NCBI GenBank assembly: GCA_044226485.1 | Contig: JBGAGY010000009.1 | Span: 186,001 to 250,000, forward strand | Reading direction: 5' to 3' | DNA from: UBA6663 sp044226485 | GTDB taxonomy: Bacteria > Chloroflexota > Anaerolineae > Anaerolineales > UBA6663 | Length of the DNA: 64,000 nucleotides | In this document: in pieces, positions 50,559 to 58,917 of the stretch | How the letters are laid out: each line of letters starts with the position of its first letter | Numbering within the stretch: the stretch's first letter is position 1 | The notes under the pieces: generated by a model | Seen by the model: the letters and a program-made list of their open reading frames with translations, nothing else | Database searches by the model: none | Told to the model about the DNA's origin: nothing | Position numbers and translations under genes: made by a program

Positions 50559-53267
50559 TCAGCGCCTCAGCAGACTTGGCAGGAACAATCTCGTCGGGTT
50601 GGCCTGCCCGGTCAACGCCGTCGTGGCATAGCCCGCCACGGTGCGGCTGCCGTCCGTGCCGACCTCAACCAGCCAGTAGTGCCACGGGCCGGCGCCAGTC
50701 GGCGTGTCGATGTAGGCGTAGGCCGCGCCATCGGGGTTCGACTCGTGGATCGAGTAGATCACCTCACCGGCGCCGAAGTTGGCGGAGCTCGCGCGCACCA
50801 GTTCGAAGCCGAAGTGGTCGGTCTCCGATACGGTCTGCCAGGCCAGGCTCACCTTGCCACCCGCCGCGCCGTCGATGCGGAAGTACTCGAGCTCGGCGTT
50901 GGTCGGCGCTTCGACGAAGCCGAAGTCGTAGGTGTGGTTGTTGTCGCCGGCCACGCCCGTCGTCAACGTGATGACGGCGTCGAGGCCCTGCGGCAGGCCG
51001 TCGTTATCGCGGCTGTCGCCGTTCGGAGTCGAGTCCGCGTCGGCGACCGTGAGCAGGTAGCCGATGAGCGGCGCCTGGGCGGTGTCGATGCGCACCTGAT
51101 AGCGCGTCAGCGGCAGCAGATTGGTGAAGTAGTAGCGACCCACCGAGTCGGTCGTGGTCGTCGCAACCGGGACGTCGTCGGCGGTGCCGAAGTTGCCGTC
51201 GGGCCCTGGCGTGTACAGCCGCACGACCACGTTGGCAAAGGGCGTCTCGCCCGCATCCTGCACGCCGTCGCGATCGCGGTCGAGCCAGACGTAATTGCCG
51301 ATCTCGATCGGAGCGGGCAGACAGAGCGGCTCGAGGTCACCGAGGCCGCCGGCCTTGCCGAAGCTGCCGGTGACGCTGACGTCGAAGAGCTGGAAGGAGC
51401 GCGGGCGGGTACCGTCAGCGGCCACGAACCAGCCCAGGCCACCGGTGTTGACGGCGCCCAGCGGGTTATAGAGCGTGGCCACCACATCGCCGACCGCGGG
51501 CATCACCTTGGCGGCGCCCACAGCCGTCTCGTCGTGCACGCTCGAGTTGAGCGGCCCACCGTTGACCGGATGATTGTCCTGCCAGAACCACTCACCACCG
51601 CCCGGGCCCTGAGCCGGATTCTCGTTCGCGCCGGCCGTCGCCGGGAGCCCCGGGCAGCTGCCGTTGCTCTCGAGCTGGTAGCCGCTGCCCGCGCGGCACA
51701 GGCGAAGGATGTCGCCGGCCGACGCGCCGTCGTAGCGCGTGATCGGGCTGGGCGTTGGCAGCGGCGCCGACCCGTCGGTCACGATCAGAGTGGGCGGCGT
51801 GCCGGTGTCGTAGTTCTGATAGCCGGTCTGGAAGCCGTTGCGGTCGAGCAGGCTGATCACCATCGCGCCATCGACGTCCACGTCGATCGAGGTGACGATG
51901 GCCTGCGGGTAGATCAGGTGCTTGTCGAAGGCGAGATCGCAGACGCCGTCGGCGGTCTGGTCGACGCACAGCGTGCGCAGCTCCGACGTCCAGGGCCGCC
52001 ACTCGGCGTCATAGCAGGATCCGCCCACGCGGCTCGCGCAACCGCGCGGGTAGTTGAGCGGGAACTGCGACACGAGCGTGCGCGTGCCGTTTGTCGGATC
52101 GAGGCGCACGATGTAGGCGTATAGGTTGGCGACGTTCTGAGTGCTCTGGCCGGAGCAGACGACGCCGATCAAAATGCCGCCGTTGTAAGCCTTGAGAGCC
52201 CACGGCCGCAGGTCGCTGGCCGCGCAGGTCTGAGCGCCGGCGGGAAGCGGCAGGACGTCGAAGCTCGTGACGTCGGCCGCCGTCGGCGTGATGATCGCGC
52301 CGTTCGCATCGGCGACGCGCAGGGCGTAGATGCGGCGATCGTTAAGGTTCATGACATACAGCGTGCGCTCGTCTTCCGAGAGCTCGATGTCGCCGATGGA
52401 GACCTTGCCGACCGCATCGACTGACGCGGGGTCGTTGCTCGGCTGATCGGCGGCCGTTGGCAAACCCACGTGCGGATCGGCGCCGGTGTTGATCCCGATC
52501 GCGTTAAGGTCGACGTAGGGCGCCACCGAAACTCGCGCGCCGGTGGCCGGGTCCACCTGAACACGATACAGACCGCCGGTGCCAAGCGGGCCATAGCCGC
52601 TGTGCCGACGCTGCAGCGCCGAGACGAAGAGCGTGCTTGTCGCGCGCTGATACGCCAGGCCCCAGACGGTGCCGATCTCGGAGCCCAGCGACACGCCCGT
52701 CGCCTGGCTCGGAGCCGAGCCCGAGGCGTTGTAGGCCACCGAATAGACTGAAGAGTGCTGGCCCGCCGTGCCGCCCCCCAGGGGATCGCCGTTGGCCTGG
52801 CACGACGTGGCGAGGAACGGCAGCGACTGACAATACTCGGATGGATCGTTTACGCCGAGGTCGACGCTGCCGCTGTTGCCATCCGGCACGAACTGGATGG
52901 TCGTGTTGTTGTTGGCGCCATGCGGGCCGGGCTTGAAGGGTGCGGGGATGTTCGTGAACTCTACACGGTACGGCCCGGTGCCGCCGGCCGCGAGGGAGTA
53001 CGTGCCATCGGCGCCTGTCGTGGCCGTGCCCTGCGGCGCCCCGGCCGAGTCGAACGCCGAGGCCGTCACACCCGCGACGCCGACCTCGCCGCTATCGCGC
53101 AGGCCGTTAAGGTTGAAGTCGCGATAGACGGTGCCCGAGATCGTGCCTGCAGCCATGGCGACGGGCATCGACGTCGGCCAGGCAGCCATCAGCAGCGCCA
53201 ACGCTGTATAGATCGACAGCGCTGACCAGGCTCGCCGGTGGCCATTCCCATGAGAGCGAGAAATCAT
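50559..53267 (-). CDS. Large secreted protein with SdrD_B-like domains
   Basis: 902 residues. Signal peptide (about 14-40, ending VAMAA), an SdrD_B/carboxypeptidase-regulatory-like domain (about 42-115; GTISGTVYRDFNLNGLRDSGE), a middle part of about 430 residues resembling a beta-propeller, a second SdrD_B domain (about 655-780; GNYVWLDRDRDGVQDAGE with the Ca-binding DxDxDG pattern) and a C-terminal FxxFEL-type fibronectin-like piece ending RLFLPSLLRR. GAGGAG lies 7 bases before the ATG. Probably a cell-surface or matrix protein. Confidence 0.8.
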   Translation of the reverse strand: MISRSHGNGHRRAWSALSIYTALALLMAAWPTSMPVAMAAGTISGTVYRDFNLNGLRDSGEVGVAGVTASAFDSAGAPQGTATTGADGTYSLAAGGTGPYRVEFTNIPAPFKPGPHGANNNTTIQFVPDGNSGSVDLGVNDPSEYCQSLPFLATSCQANGDPLGGGTAGQHSSVYSVAYNASGSAPSQATGVSLGSEIGTVWGLAYQRATSTLFVSALQRRHSGYGPLGTGGLYRVQVDPATGARVSVAPYVDLNAIGINTGADPHVGLPTAADQPSNDPASVDAVGKVSIGDIELSEDERTLYVMNLNDRRIYALRVADANGAIITPTAADVTSFDVLPLPAGAQTCAASDLRPWALKAYNGGILIGVVCSGQSTQNVANLYAYIVRLDPTNGTRTLVSQFPLNYPRGCASRVGGSCYDAEWRPWTSELRTLCVDQTADGVCDLAFDKHLIYPQAIVTSIDVDVDGAMVISLLDRNGFQTGYQNYDTGTPPTLIVTDGSAPLPTPSPITRYDGASAGDILRLCRAGSGYQLESNGSCPGLPATAGANENPAQGPGGGEWFWQDNHPVNGGPLNSSVHDETAVGAAKVMPAVGDVVATLYNPLGAVNTGGLGWFVAADGTRPRSFQLFDVSVTGSFGKAGGLGDLEPLCLPAPIEIGNYVWLDRDRDGVQDAGETPFANVVVRLYTPGPDGNFGTADDVPVATTTTDSVGRYYFTNLLPLTRYQVRIDTAQAPLIGYLLTVADADSTPNGDSRDNDGLPQGLDAVITLTTGVAGDNNHTYDFGFVEAPTNAELEYFRIDGAAGGKVSLAWQTVSETDHFGFELVRASSANFGAGEVIYSIHESNPDGAAYAYIDTPTGAGPWHYWLVEVGTDGSRTVAGYATTALTGQANPTRLFLPSLLRR

Positions 53268-53553
53268 TGCGGTGCTCCTCTTATCCTGACGAGGTCATCG
53301 GATAGAGACAATCCACTTTGGCAACATACTGGCCACGGGATTCACGAAACCGATATTCGACTGTAGATGATGGTTGTGATGTTCGGCTTGCCGAGGCTAA
53401 CGTAGCTCCGGGTTTGTTAAGCCGATACTGGTCGTGATTATACCCCTGACTCAGGCGGCCCGATCTGGTAAGAAGGTCACACTTGGTGCAGCGCCGAGGA
53501 AAAATAACGATGAACTGTCTACTTGGGCTTCGTTATGTGACGCTGGCCTGACG

Positions 53554-54663
53554 TCAGTCGCCAACCAGGGATTGAGGTCCGCTGTCCGCCGTCCGTAAGC
53601 GATCTCGCAGGTTGTTGATAGGGTGGCGCTGGCCCTCGCCGTCTTCGTAGTACCAGTGCTCCCAACCGTTGCATGAAGGCGCATTTTGGATGGTGCGCCC
53701 GACCATGTGGATCGAGCCGGTCAGGCCGTTGTGTCGGATCTGGCCGTTGGCCAGCACAATCGCGGTCGCCAGGCCGCGCGGCCCAAAAAACAGCGTCTGA
53801 CCGGGCTGCAGCAGGCCGTTTTCGATCAACTGACCGAACGGGATGCGCGCCGGCGGCCGGGCATCCGGGAACGTGAAGATCGTCTCGTCTTCGATCAGGT
53901 CCGGCTGAGCAACCGCCAGGCGTTCACGCGCCAGACGCACATAACGTGCCTCCCGCTCGATGCCGACGAAGTGGCGCTTGAGCCGCAGAGCCATCGCCCC
54001 GGTCGTGCCGGTGCCGAAGAACGGATCGAGGACAGTGTCGCCTGGCCGGGTCGTGGCCAGGAGCACGCGATAGAGCAGGGCCTCGGGCTTCTGAGTGGGA
54101 TGCGCCTTCTGCCCGTTCTCCTTGAGGCGCTCCTGACCGGTGCAGATCGGCAGATACCAGTCGCTGCGCATCTGCAGATCCTCGTTGAGCGCCTTCATCG
54201 CTTTGTAGTTGAACGTATAGCGCGCGCCGCGCACCTTCTGCGCCCAGATCAGGGTCTCGTGCGCGTTCGTGAAGCGCACGCCGCGGAACTGCGGCATCGG
54301 GTTGTGTTTGACCCAGATGACGTCGTTGAGGATCCAGTAGCCCAGATCCTGCACCGCCGTCCCGACTCGAAAGATGTTGTGATATGAGCCGATCACCCAG
54401 AGGGTGCCGGTGTCTTTGAGGACGCGTCGGCACTCGCCGAGCCAGGCGCGCGTGAAGGCGTCGTACTCGGCGAAGGATCCGAACTTGTCCCACGCGTCAT
54501 CGACGGCGTCGACGCGAGTCATGTTGGGGCGATAGAGGTCGGCCTGCAGTTGCAGGTTGTAGGGCGGATCAGCGAAGACGAGGTCGACGGAGCTGTCGGG
54601 CAACTCGCGCAGTCGTTCGATGCAATCGCCTTCGAGCACGGTGTCGCGGGGAAGCACGTCCAT
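53554..54663 (-). CDS. CcrM-like adenine DNA methyltransferase
   Basis: 369 residues. DPPY at 32-35 and later DPFFGTGTTG give the beta-class order of N6-adenine methyltransferases. The segment VDAVDDAWDKF, SYHNIFRVGTAVQDLGYWILNDV and HPTQKPEALL is very close to Caulobacter CcrM, which methylates GANTC; a C-terminal RAMA-like domain (about 265-350; GLATAIVLANGQIRHNGLTGSIH) supports this. No restriction gene is nearby, so it is an orphan, likely regulatory enzyme. The last residues (LRTADSGPQS) are encoded by a repeat word. ATG 54669 is an alternative start. Confidence 0.9.
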   Translation of the reverse strand: MDVLPRDTVLEGDCIERLRELPDSSVDLVFADPPYNLQLQADLYRPNMTRVDAVDDAWDKFGSFAEYDAFTRAWLGECRRVLKDTGTLWVIGSYHNIFRVGTAVQDLGYWILNDVIWVKHNPMPQFRGVRFTNAHETLIWAQKVRGARYTFNYKAMKALNEDLQMRSDWYLPICTGQERLKENGQKAHPTQKPEALLYRVLLATTRPGDTVLDPFFGTGTTGAMALRLKRHFVGIEREARYVRLARERLAVAQPDLIEDETIFTFPDARPPARIPFGQLIENGLLQPGQTLFFGPRGLATAIVLANGQIRHNGLTGSIHMVGRTIQNAPSCNGWEHWYYEDGEGQRHPINNLRDRLRTADSGPQSLVGD

Positions 54664-54684
54664 GGGCATCGCCTCAATCGCGTC

Positions 54685-55200
54685 TCACTGGCTTGTGGCG
54701 ACGGCCGTGCAGATCAGCACGACGACGGCGCAGGCCAGATTGAGCCAGAGCAGCTGAGTCTCGCGGCGTTCAAGGGCCTCGCCGCCCGTCGGGGCCGCTT
54801 CGGGCCGGCTGCGACGCAGTTGGAGTTGAGCGCGGGCCAGGGCCGGCTGGATGAAGGCCTGCGACACGCCGCCGATGACCGCCATGCCGGCGGCGGCGCC
54901 GTGCTTGACGAGCATGGCCACGCTCCACGGGCTGTCGATCACGAGCGTGCCATGGTAGTTCGGGTCCGCAGTCATCTGAAACAGGCCGGTGACGATGAGG
55001 ACGGCGAGGCTCATCCATGCCAGCGGATTGAACACCCGGCGCCAGCGGGCCTGCACGTCGGCCAGGAGCAGGCCCGGGCCGAGGGCGCCGCGCGCCGCCG
55101 GCCAGACGATCAGGGCCTGCACGAACAGCCCGCCGACCCAGACCACGGTCGCGAGCAGATGGAAGCCGTACAGCACCGACAGGGTCCAACTGGACATCAC
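54685..55200 (-). CDS. CopD-like four-helix membrane protein
   Basis: 171 residues with four membrane segments; the first has HLLATVVWVGG, the His-containing motif of CopD-type proteins, which are linked to copper resistance or c-type haem. Further His in DPNYHG and VKHGAAAG could be ligands. The GTG at 55200 is chosen because a minus-strand promoter places transcription on it (leaderless); ATG 55197 is the alternative. The ccrM gene follows 15-21 bases later and may be co-transcribed. Confidence 0.7.
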   Translation of the reverse strand: MMSSWTLSVLYGFHLLATVVWVGGLFVQALIVWPAARGALGPGLLLADVQARWRRVFNPLAWMSLAVLIVTGLFQMTADPNYHGTLVIDSPWSVAMLVKHGAAAGMAVIGGVSQAFIQPALARAQLQLRRSRPEAAPTGGEALERRETQLLWLNLACAVVVLICTAVATSQ

Positions 55201-55207
55201 GGGCCCG

Positions 55208-55236
55208 ATTGTAGAGTCTCGATTCGGAAAAGGCAA
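55208..55236 (-). promoter_or_regulatory. Promoter of the CopD-like gene (leaderless)
   Basis: Minus-strand TTGCCT (55236-55231), 17-base spacer, TACAAT (55213-55208); the first T lies 13 bases before the GTG at 55200. Confidence 0.65.
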
Positions 55237-55240
55237 TTAC

Positions 55241-55371
55241 CCCCACCCGCGACGCCGTGAGTTGAAGCAAAGCCTCGGAGTCCTGGCGTCGCGCCCTCCC
55301 CCAGCGGGGGAGGGCAGCGCCGCTCTTCAACCTGGCGGCTTATCGTCCGCCAGTGCGGCGCGGGTGAGGGG
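55241..55371. repeat. REP-like nested dyad element
   Basis: Outer arms CCCCACCCGCG (55241-55251) and CGCGGGTGAGGGG (55359-55371) enclose a perfect hairpin (55293-55302 with 55306-55315, AGC loop) and a second one (CTGGCGG 55332-55338 with CCGCCAG 55347-55353). The layout recalls REP/BIME elements seen in many bacteria. Confidence 0.6.
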
Positions 55372-55494
55372 CCAGCGCGCAACTCCGTCCATCGCCGCGG
55401 CGTAATTCCTGTCAGGCTTGCTGCGCATCCGGCACGAATTGTGCGGCAGAGCGCTCACCTGCCGGCTCGCGTAAGCGCTTCGGGCCGGCGTGAC

Positions 55495-55500
55495 TATAAT
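55495..55500 (+). promoter_or_regulatory. -10 TATAAT of the stomatin-like gene
   Basis: Perfect TATAAT about 65 bases before the ATG, which has its own Shine-Dalgarno; a leadered transcript. Confidence 0.5.
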
Positions 55501-55564
55501 CGTTGGAAATCAAGCCGCAGATCGTTGCGCTTCTTTTCCGTCGTCACCGTTCACGGAGGACATT

Positions 55565-56467
55565 ATGGATGGGTTGTTCGCAGGAGGCACTCTCTTTCTC
55601 TGCATTGGCGCCATTGCTTTGGTGGCCATCGGCTTTCTGCTGGTCACCTCGGTCCGCATCATCCCCGAGTATCAGCGGCTTGTCGTGTTCCGCCTCGGCC
55701 GCGTGATGGGCCAGAAGGGCCCCGGCCTCGTGCTGCTCTTCCCGGTCATCGACCAGGCCCGCGTCGTCGACTTGCGCGAGCAGGTGCGTGAGGTTCCGCA
55801 TCAGACCTCGATCACTAAGGACAACGCTCCGATCTCAATAGACTTCCTGTGGTACTACAAAGTCATCGACTCGGTGCTGACCGTGACCCAGGTCGGCAAC
55901 TTCGAGATGGCCGCGGCCGGTATCGCCACCACGACGCTCCGCTCGGTCATCGGCGGCATTGCGCTCGACGACGTGCTCTCGCAGCGCGATCACATCAACC
56001 AGACCCTGCGCGTCAAGCTCGACGAAGTCACCGAGCGCTGGGGCGTCAAGGTCACGAACGTCGAGATCCGCGAGATCATCCCGCCCCGAGACGTGCAAGA
56101 CGCGATGAACCGGCAGATGTCGGCCGAGCGCACGCGCCGTGCCCTCGTCACCGAATCGACGGGTGACAAGGAAGCGGCCATCAACCGCGCCGAAGGCACC
56201 AAGCAGGCCAACATCCTGCAGGCCGAAGGCGAGCGCCAGTCGAACATCCTGCGCGCCGAAGGCGAGAAGCAGGCCCAGCAGTTGCGCGCTGAAGGTTACG
56301 CCGCTGCCCTGCAGGCCATCTACGCCGCGGCCGCCAACATCGATCAGAAGACGATGACCCTCCAGTACTTCGACGCGCTCAAGGCGCTTGGCGCCAGCCC
56401 GTCGACCAAGTACATCTTCCCCATGGAGTTCACGTCGCTGATCCAGGGTGTGATCAAGAAAGACTGA
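55565..56467 (+). CDS. Stomatin/prohibitin-like SPFH (slipin) protein
   Basis: 300 residues. One N-terminal membrane segment (about 6-28) and an SPFH/band 7 domain (about 30-190; IIPEYQRLVVFRLGRV, KGPGLVLLFPVID, VIGGIALDDVLSQRD, RGVKVTNVEIREI-like core), then a helical heptad region with repeats of AEGE.Q.NIL (about 205-245). Slipins form membrane microdomain scaffolds and often pair with a NfeD protease; no nfeD is adjacent. ACGGAGGA precedes ATG 55565 and fixes the start. Confidence 0.92.
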   Translation: MDGLFAGGTLFLCIGAIALVAIGFLLVTSVRIIPEYQRLVVFRLGRVMGQKGPGLVLLFPVIDQARVVDLREQVREVPHQTSITKDNAPISIDFLWYYKVIDSVLTVTQVGNFEMAAAGIATTTLRSVIGGIALDDVLSQRDHINQTLRVKLDEVTERWGVKVTNVEIREIIPPRDVQDAMNRQMSAERTRRALVTESTGDKEAAINRAEGTKQANILQAEGERQSNILRAEGEKQAQQLRAEGYAAALQAIYAAAANIDQKTMTLQYFDALKALGASPSTKYIFPMEFTSLIQGVIKKD

Positions 56468-56473
56468 CTCTCG

Positions 56474-56536
56474 AAAAGCGAGGAGCGAAGGGCGAGGAGC
56501 GATGACCTCCTTCGCCCCTCGCTCCTCGCTTTTCGC
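56474..56536. repeat. Iterated-word inverted repeat
   Basis: A 16-base outer arm CGAAAAGCGAGGAGCG (start about 56472) pairs with CGCTCCTCGCTTTTCG (end about 56535), with further imperfect pairing of GAAGGGCGAGGAG words inside. It fills the gap between the SPFH and acetyltransferase genes. Confidence 0.65.
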
Positions 56537-56542
56537 CCTTCG

Positions 56543-56983
56543 ATGCAGATCCTGCCGGCCGGCTGGCGCGACTTCTGGGCCATCTGGCTCCTCCAGAACG
56601 TCACCTTCGGACGCGATTCCTGGGACCCGATCGAACTGGGTTGGCAACTCCTGACGGCGCCGGTGCGCTTCAAGGCCGTCGAGGACGCGCAGGTGCAGGG
56701 ATACGTGTTCGGCGAACGCCGCGATCGCGAAGGCGTCGGCTGGATCACGACCCTCGGTGTGCATCCTCGCTTTCGACAGCGCGGCCTGGGCCGTCAGTTG
56801 CTTCAGGCCGCGGAGGCCGCTTTGGCAATGCCGGTCATCCGTCTGACGGTTCGGCCCTCCAACACCATTGCGCTCAAGCTGTACGAGCAATCCGGCTATC
56901 ATCAGATCCGGCGCATCCCAAGCTACTACGTCGGCGGCGAGGACGGATTTGAGATGGAGAAGCCCGCCGCTGGCTCGGGCTGA
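56543..56983 (+). CDS. GNAT family N-acetyltransferase
   Basis: 146 residues. The acetyl-CoA-binding motif A is ITTLGVHPRFRQRGLGRQLLQAAE, followed by VRPSNTIALKLYEQSGY, as in RimI-like enzymes. It acetylates an amine, possibly a protein N-terminus; the substrate is unknown. The ATG comes straight after the word-repeat spacer and has no Shine-Dalgarno, so it may be read through from the SPFH gene. Confidence 0.88.
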   Translation: MQILPAGWRDFWAIWLLQNVTFGRDSWDPIELGWQLLTAPVRFKAVEDAQVQGYVFGERRDREGVGWITTLGVHPRFRQRGLGRQLLQAAEAALAMPVIRLTVRPSNTIALKLYEQSGYHQIRRIPSYYVGGEDGFEMEKPAAGSG

Positions 56984-57147
56984 GCGGCCGGTGACCGAGG
57001 GATGCTGGGCTTTGCCGAGTCGTTCATCGATTCGTGGATGCAGCCCCGGCGCCGGCGAAGTGGGCACGAGCGAGTGGACGGTCAGGATCCCCTGGCCGAC
57101 AGGCTCGCAAACCCTCAAAACAACGGCAAATTCCGGCTGATGGATCT

Positions 57148-57153
57148 GGTATA
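57148..57153 (+). promoter_or_regulatory. rplI promoter, perfect TATAAT
   Basis: TATAAT preceded by TGG (extended -10); the -35 region is weak. Leader of about 70 bases with AGAGGAAAGGG before the ATG. Confidence 0.6.
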
Positions 57154-57227
57154 ATGCCGGTCCGTAACCGCATATCGGGCGTCTGTACCCTTCGCCCGGT
57201 CAACAAAGAGAGGAAAGGGCTAGACCC

Positions 57228-57764
57228 ATGCGTGTCTTACTCCTGAAGGACGTCTACAAACTCGGGCATGCCGGCGAAGTCAAAAAAGTCGCCGACGGCT
57301 ACGGCCGCAACTATCTGCTGCCGCACGGCCTCGCTGTGCCTGCCACCGCTGAGGCGCTGAAGCGCGCCGAGACGCTGCGCCAGAACGCCGCCATCGCGCG
57401 CGCCAAGCTCAATGCCGAGCTCTCGGGCGTGGCCGATAAACTGGCCGGTGTCGTGCTGTTCTTCCCGTCGAAGGCGGGCGAGACCGGCAAGCTGTACGGC
57501 TCGGTCACCAGCGCGCAGATCGCGGCCAAGATCAAGGAGGCTTCGGGCCTCGACATCGATCGCCGCAACGTCGGCGGCCAGCCGCTCCGCGAGCTGGGCG
57601 AGTTCAAGGTGCCGGTGCGCCTGACCGCCGATCTCGTGCCGACGGTCACTGTCGTCGTGCACCGCGAGGGCGAGGCGGCCAAGCTGGCGACGGCCGAGGC
57701 GCCCGTCGAAGCGGCGCCCGAGGCTGCCGCTCCCGCCGAGGAAGAAGCCGCCAGCGCGGCCTGA
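57228..57764 (+). CDS. rplI: Ribosomal protein bL9
   Basis: 178 residues. The N-terminal domain is typical (MRVLLLKDVYKLGHAGEVKKVADGYGRNYLLP), then the long helix and C-terminal domain (GKLYGSVTSAQIAAKI, RRNVGGQPLRELGEF, VPTVTVVV). It carries an extra Ala/Glu-rich tail of about 30 residues. bL9 binds 23S rRNA at the base of the L1 stalk. It is monocistronic here, without the usual rpsF-ssb-rpsR neighbours. Confidence 0.97.
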   Translation: MRVLLLKDVYKLGHAGEVKKVADGYGRNYLLPHGLAVPATAEALKRAETLRQNAAIARAKLNAELSGVADKLAGVVLFFPSKAGETGKLYGSVTSAQIAAKIKEASGLDIDRRNVGGQPLRELGEFKVPVRLTADLVPTVTVVVHREGEAAKLATAEAPVEAAPEAAAPAEEEAASAA

Positions 57765-57786
57765 GCGATCTATCACGAACGCCGAG

Positions 57787-57826
57787 GGGTGAACGGACTT
57801 GGCTGCCACGCTGAGCTCGTTCACCC
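57787..57826 (+). terminator. rplI terminator
   Basis: GGGTGAACG (57787-57795) pairs with CGTTCACCC (57818-57826), 22-base loop, then TTTC. It overlaps the upstream part of the next promoter. Confidence 0.55.
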
Positions 57827-57832
57827 TTTCGC

Positions 57833-57838
57833 TTAAAT
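57833..57838 (+). promoter_or_regulatory. -10 hexamer TTAAAT of the RodZ-like gene
   Basis: Starts 13 bases before ATG 57846; no Shine-Dalgarno, so leaderless initiation is likely. Confidence 0.4.
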
Positions 57839-57845
57839 CGGTGCC

Positions 57846-58814
57846 ATGAGCACTCCCGGCGAGCAGTTGCGAGCGGCGCGTGAAGCCAAGAATCTGACGC
57901 TCGAAGATGTCGAGCGCGCCACACGCATCCGCGCCAAGTACCTGAACGCCCTCGAGTGCGACGATCACAAGAGCCTGGCGTCTCCCGTTCAGGCTCGCGG
58001 CTTTCTCAAGAACTACGCCGAGTATCTGGGCCTCAACTCGAATGACCTGATCGCTCAGGCCGTTCCGCCGAAGGCCAGGCCCGTGATCGCTCCTGGCGCT
58101 CAGCTTCCCAAACCCAAGGCGCCCCTCCAGCCGCTTCGCCCGTCCACGCCGAAGCCTGCGGCGAAACCGGAGGCGGGCGATCCGCCGAACGGCAAGCCGC
58201 AAGCCAACACCGGCGCGACAGCCCGGCCGACGCTGGTGACCGGCGCCCGCGGAACGCCAATCGTCGGCCAGCGGCTCGTCACCCCCGAAGCCGCGCGGAA
58301 GTTCCGTTGGTCGCGGCTCTGGTCGATCGACACGCTGCTGGGCGTGCTCGTCACGGCGGCGCTCGGCATGCTCCTGTTCTGGGGCGCGGCCGAGCTCCAG
58401 TTGACGAACGAACTCCTGGCCACGCCGACTCGCTCGGGCGTCGCTCTGGGCGACGCCACAGCCGTGATCACCCAGGCGACGCAAACGCCGGTCATGACGC
58501 CCACCACCGATTCGCCGCTGCCGACCGCGCGGCCGAACACGTCGGGCGTCAACGTTGTGTTGCGGGTGGATCAGCGCACCTGGCTGCGCATCGTCGTCGA
58601 CGGCGCCGAGACGTTCCAGGGCCTGCTGCCGCCCGGCGAACTTCGCGAGATCGCCGGCGTGCAGAAGGTCGAGATCTGGACGGCCAACGCCGGCGGCACC
58701 CGCATCCTTTTCAACGGCCAGGACCAGGGCAGCCTGGGCGGCTATGGCGACAACGTCATCCGCGTTTTTACGCCCGAAGGGGCCAGCGCACCCACGCCGA
58801 CGGCGGCACCTTAA
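57846..58814 (+). CDS. RodZ-like protein (HTH_25, membrane segment, DUF4115)
   Basis: 322 residues. N-terminal Xre-type helix-turn-helix (about 5-70; LRAAREAKNLTLEDVERATRIRAKYLNALE), a Pro/Lys-rich linker, one membrane segment (about 161-180) and an outer DUF4115 domain (about 225-312; VVLRVDQRTWLRIVVDGAETFQGLLPPGE). RodZ links MreB to the cell-wall elongation machinery in rods; whether MreB exists here cannot be seen. Confidence 0.88.
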   Translation: MSTPGEQLRAAREAKNLTLEDVERATRIRAKYLNALECDDHKSLASPVQARGFLKNYAEYLGLNSNDLIAQAVPPKARPVIAPGAQLPKPKAPLQPLRPSTPKPAAKPEAGDPPNGKPQANTGATARPTLVTGARGTPIVGQRLVTPEAARKFRWSRLWSIDTLLGVLVTAALGMLLFWGAAELQLTNELLATPTRSGVALGDATAVITQATQTPVMTPTTDSPLPTARPNTSGVNVVLRVDQRTWLRIVVDGAETFQGLLPPGELREIAGVQKVEIWTANAGGTRILFNGQDQGSLGGYGDNVIRVFTPEGASAPTPTAAP

Positions 58815-58917
58815 GACTGCCGACGGCAGACCGCAGACCGCCGCAAGAGTCTACTCGTCGTTCGTTCTACCACTGCGGTCCGCCGTCTGCGGTCTGCGGT
58901 CAATCTGAGGCTCCTTC
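58815..58917. repeat. Iterated-word inverted repeat (CTGCGGTC family)
   Basis: Left: GACGGCAGACCGCAGACCGC; right: GCGGTCCGCCGTCTGCGGTC and one more copy. The arms pair imperfectly over about 28 bases. It fills the whole gap between the RodZ-like gene and rimO. Confidence 0.65.
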
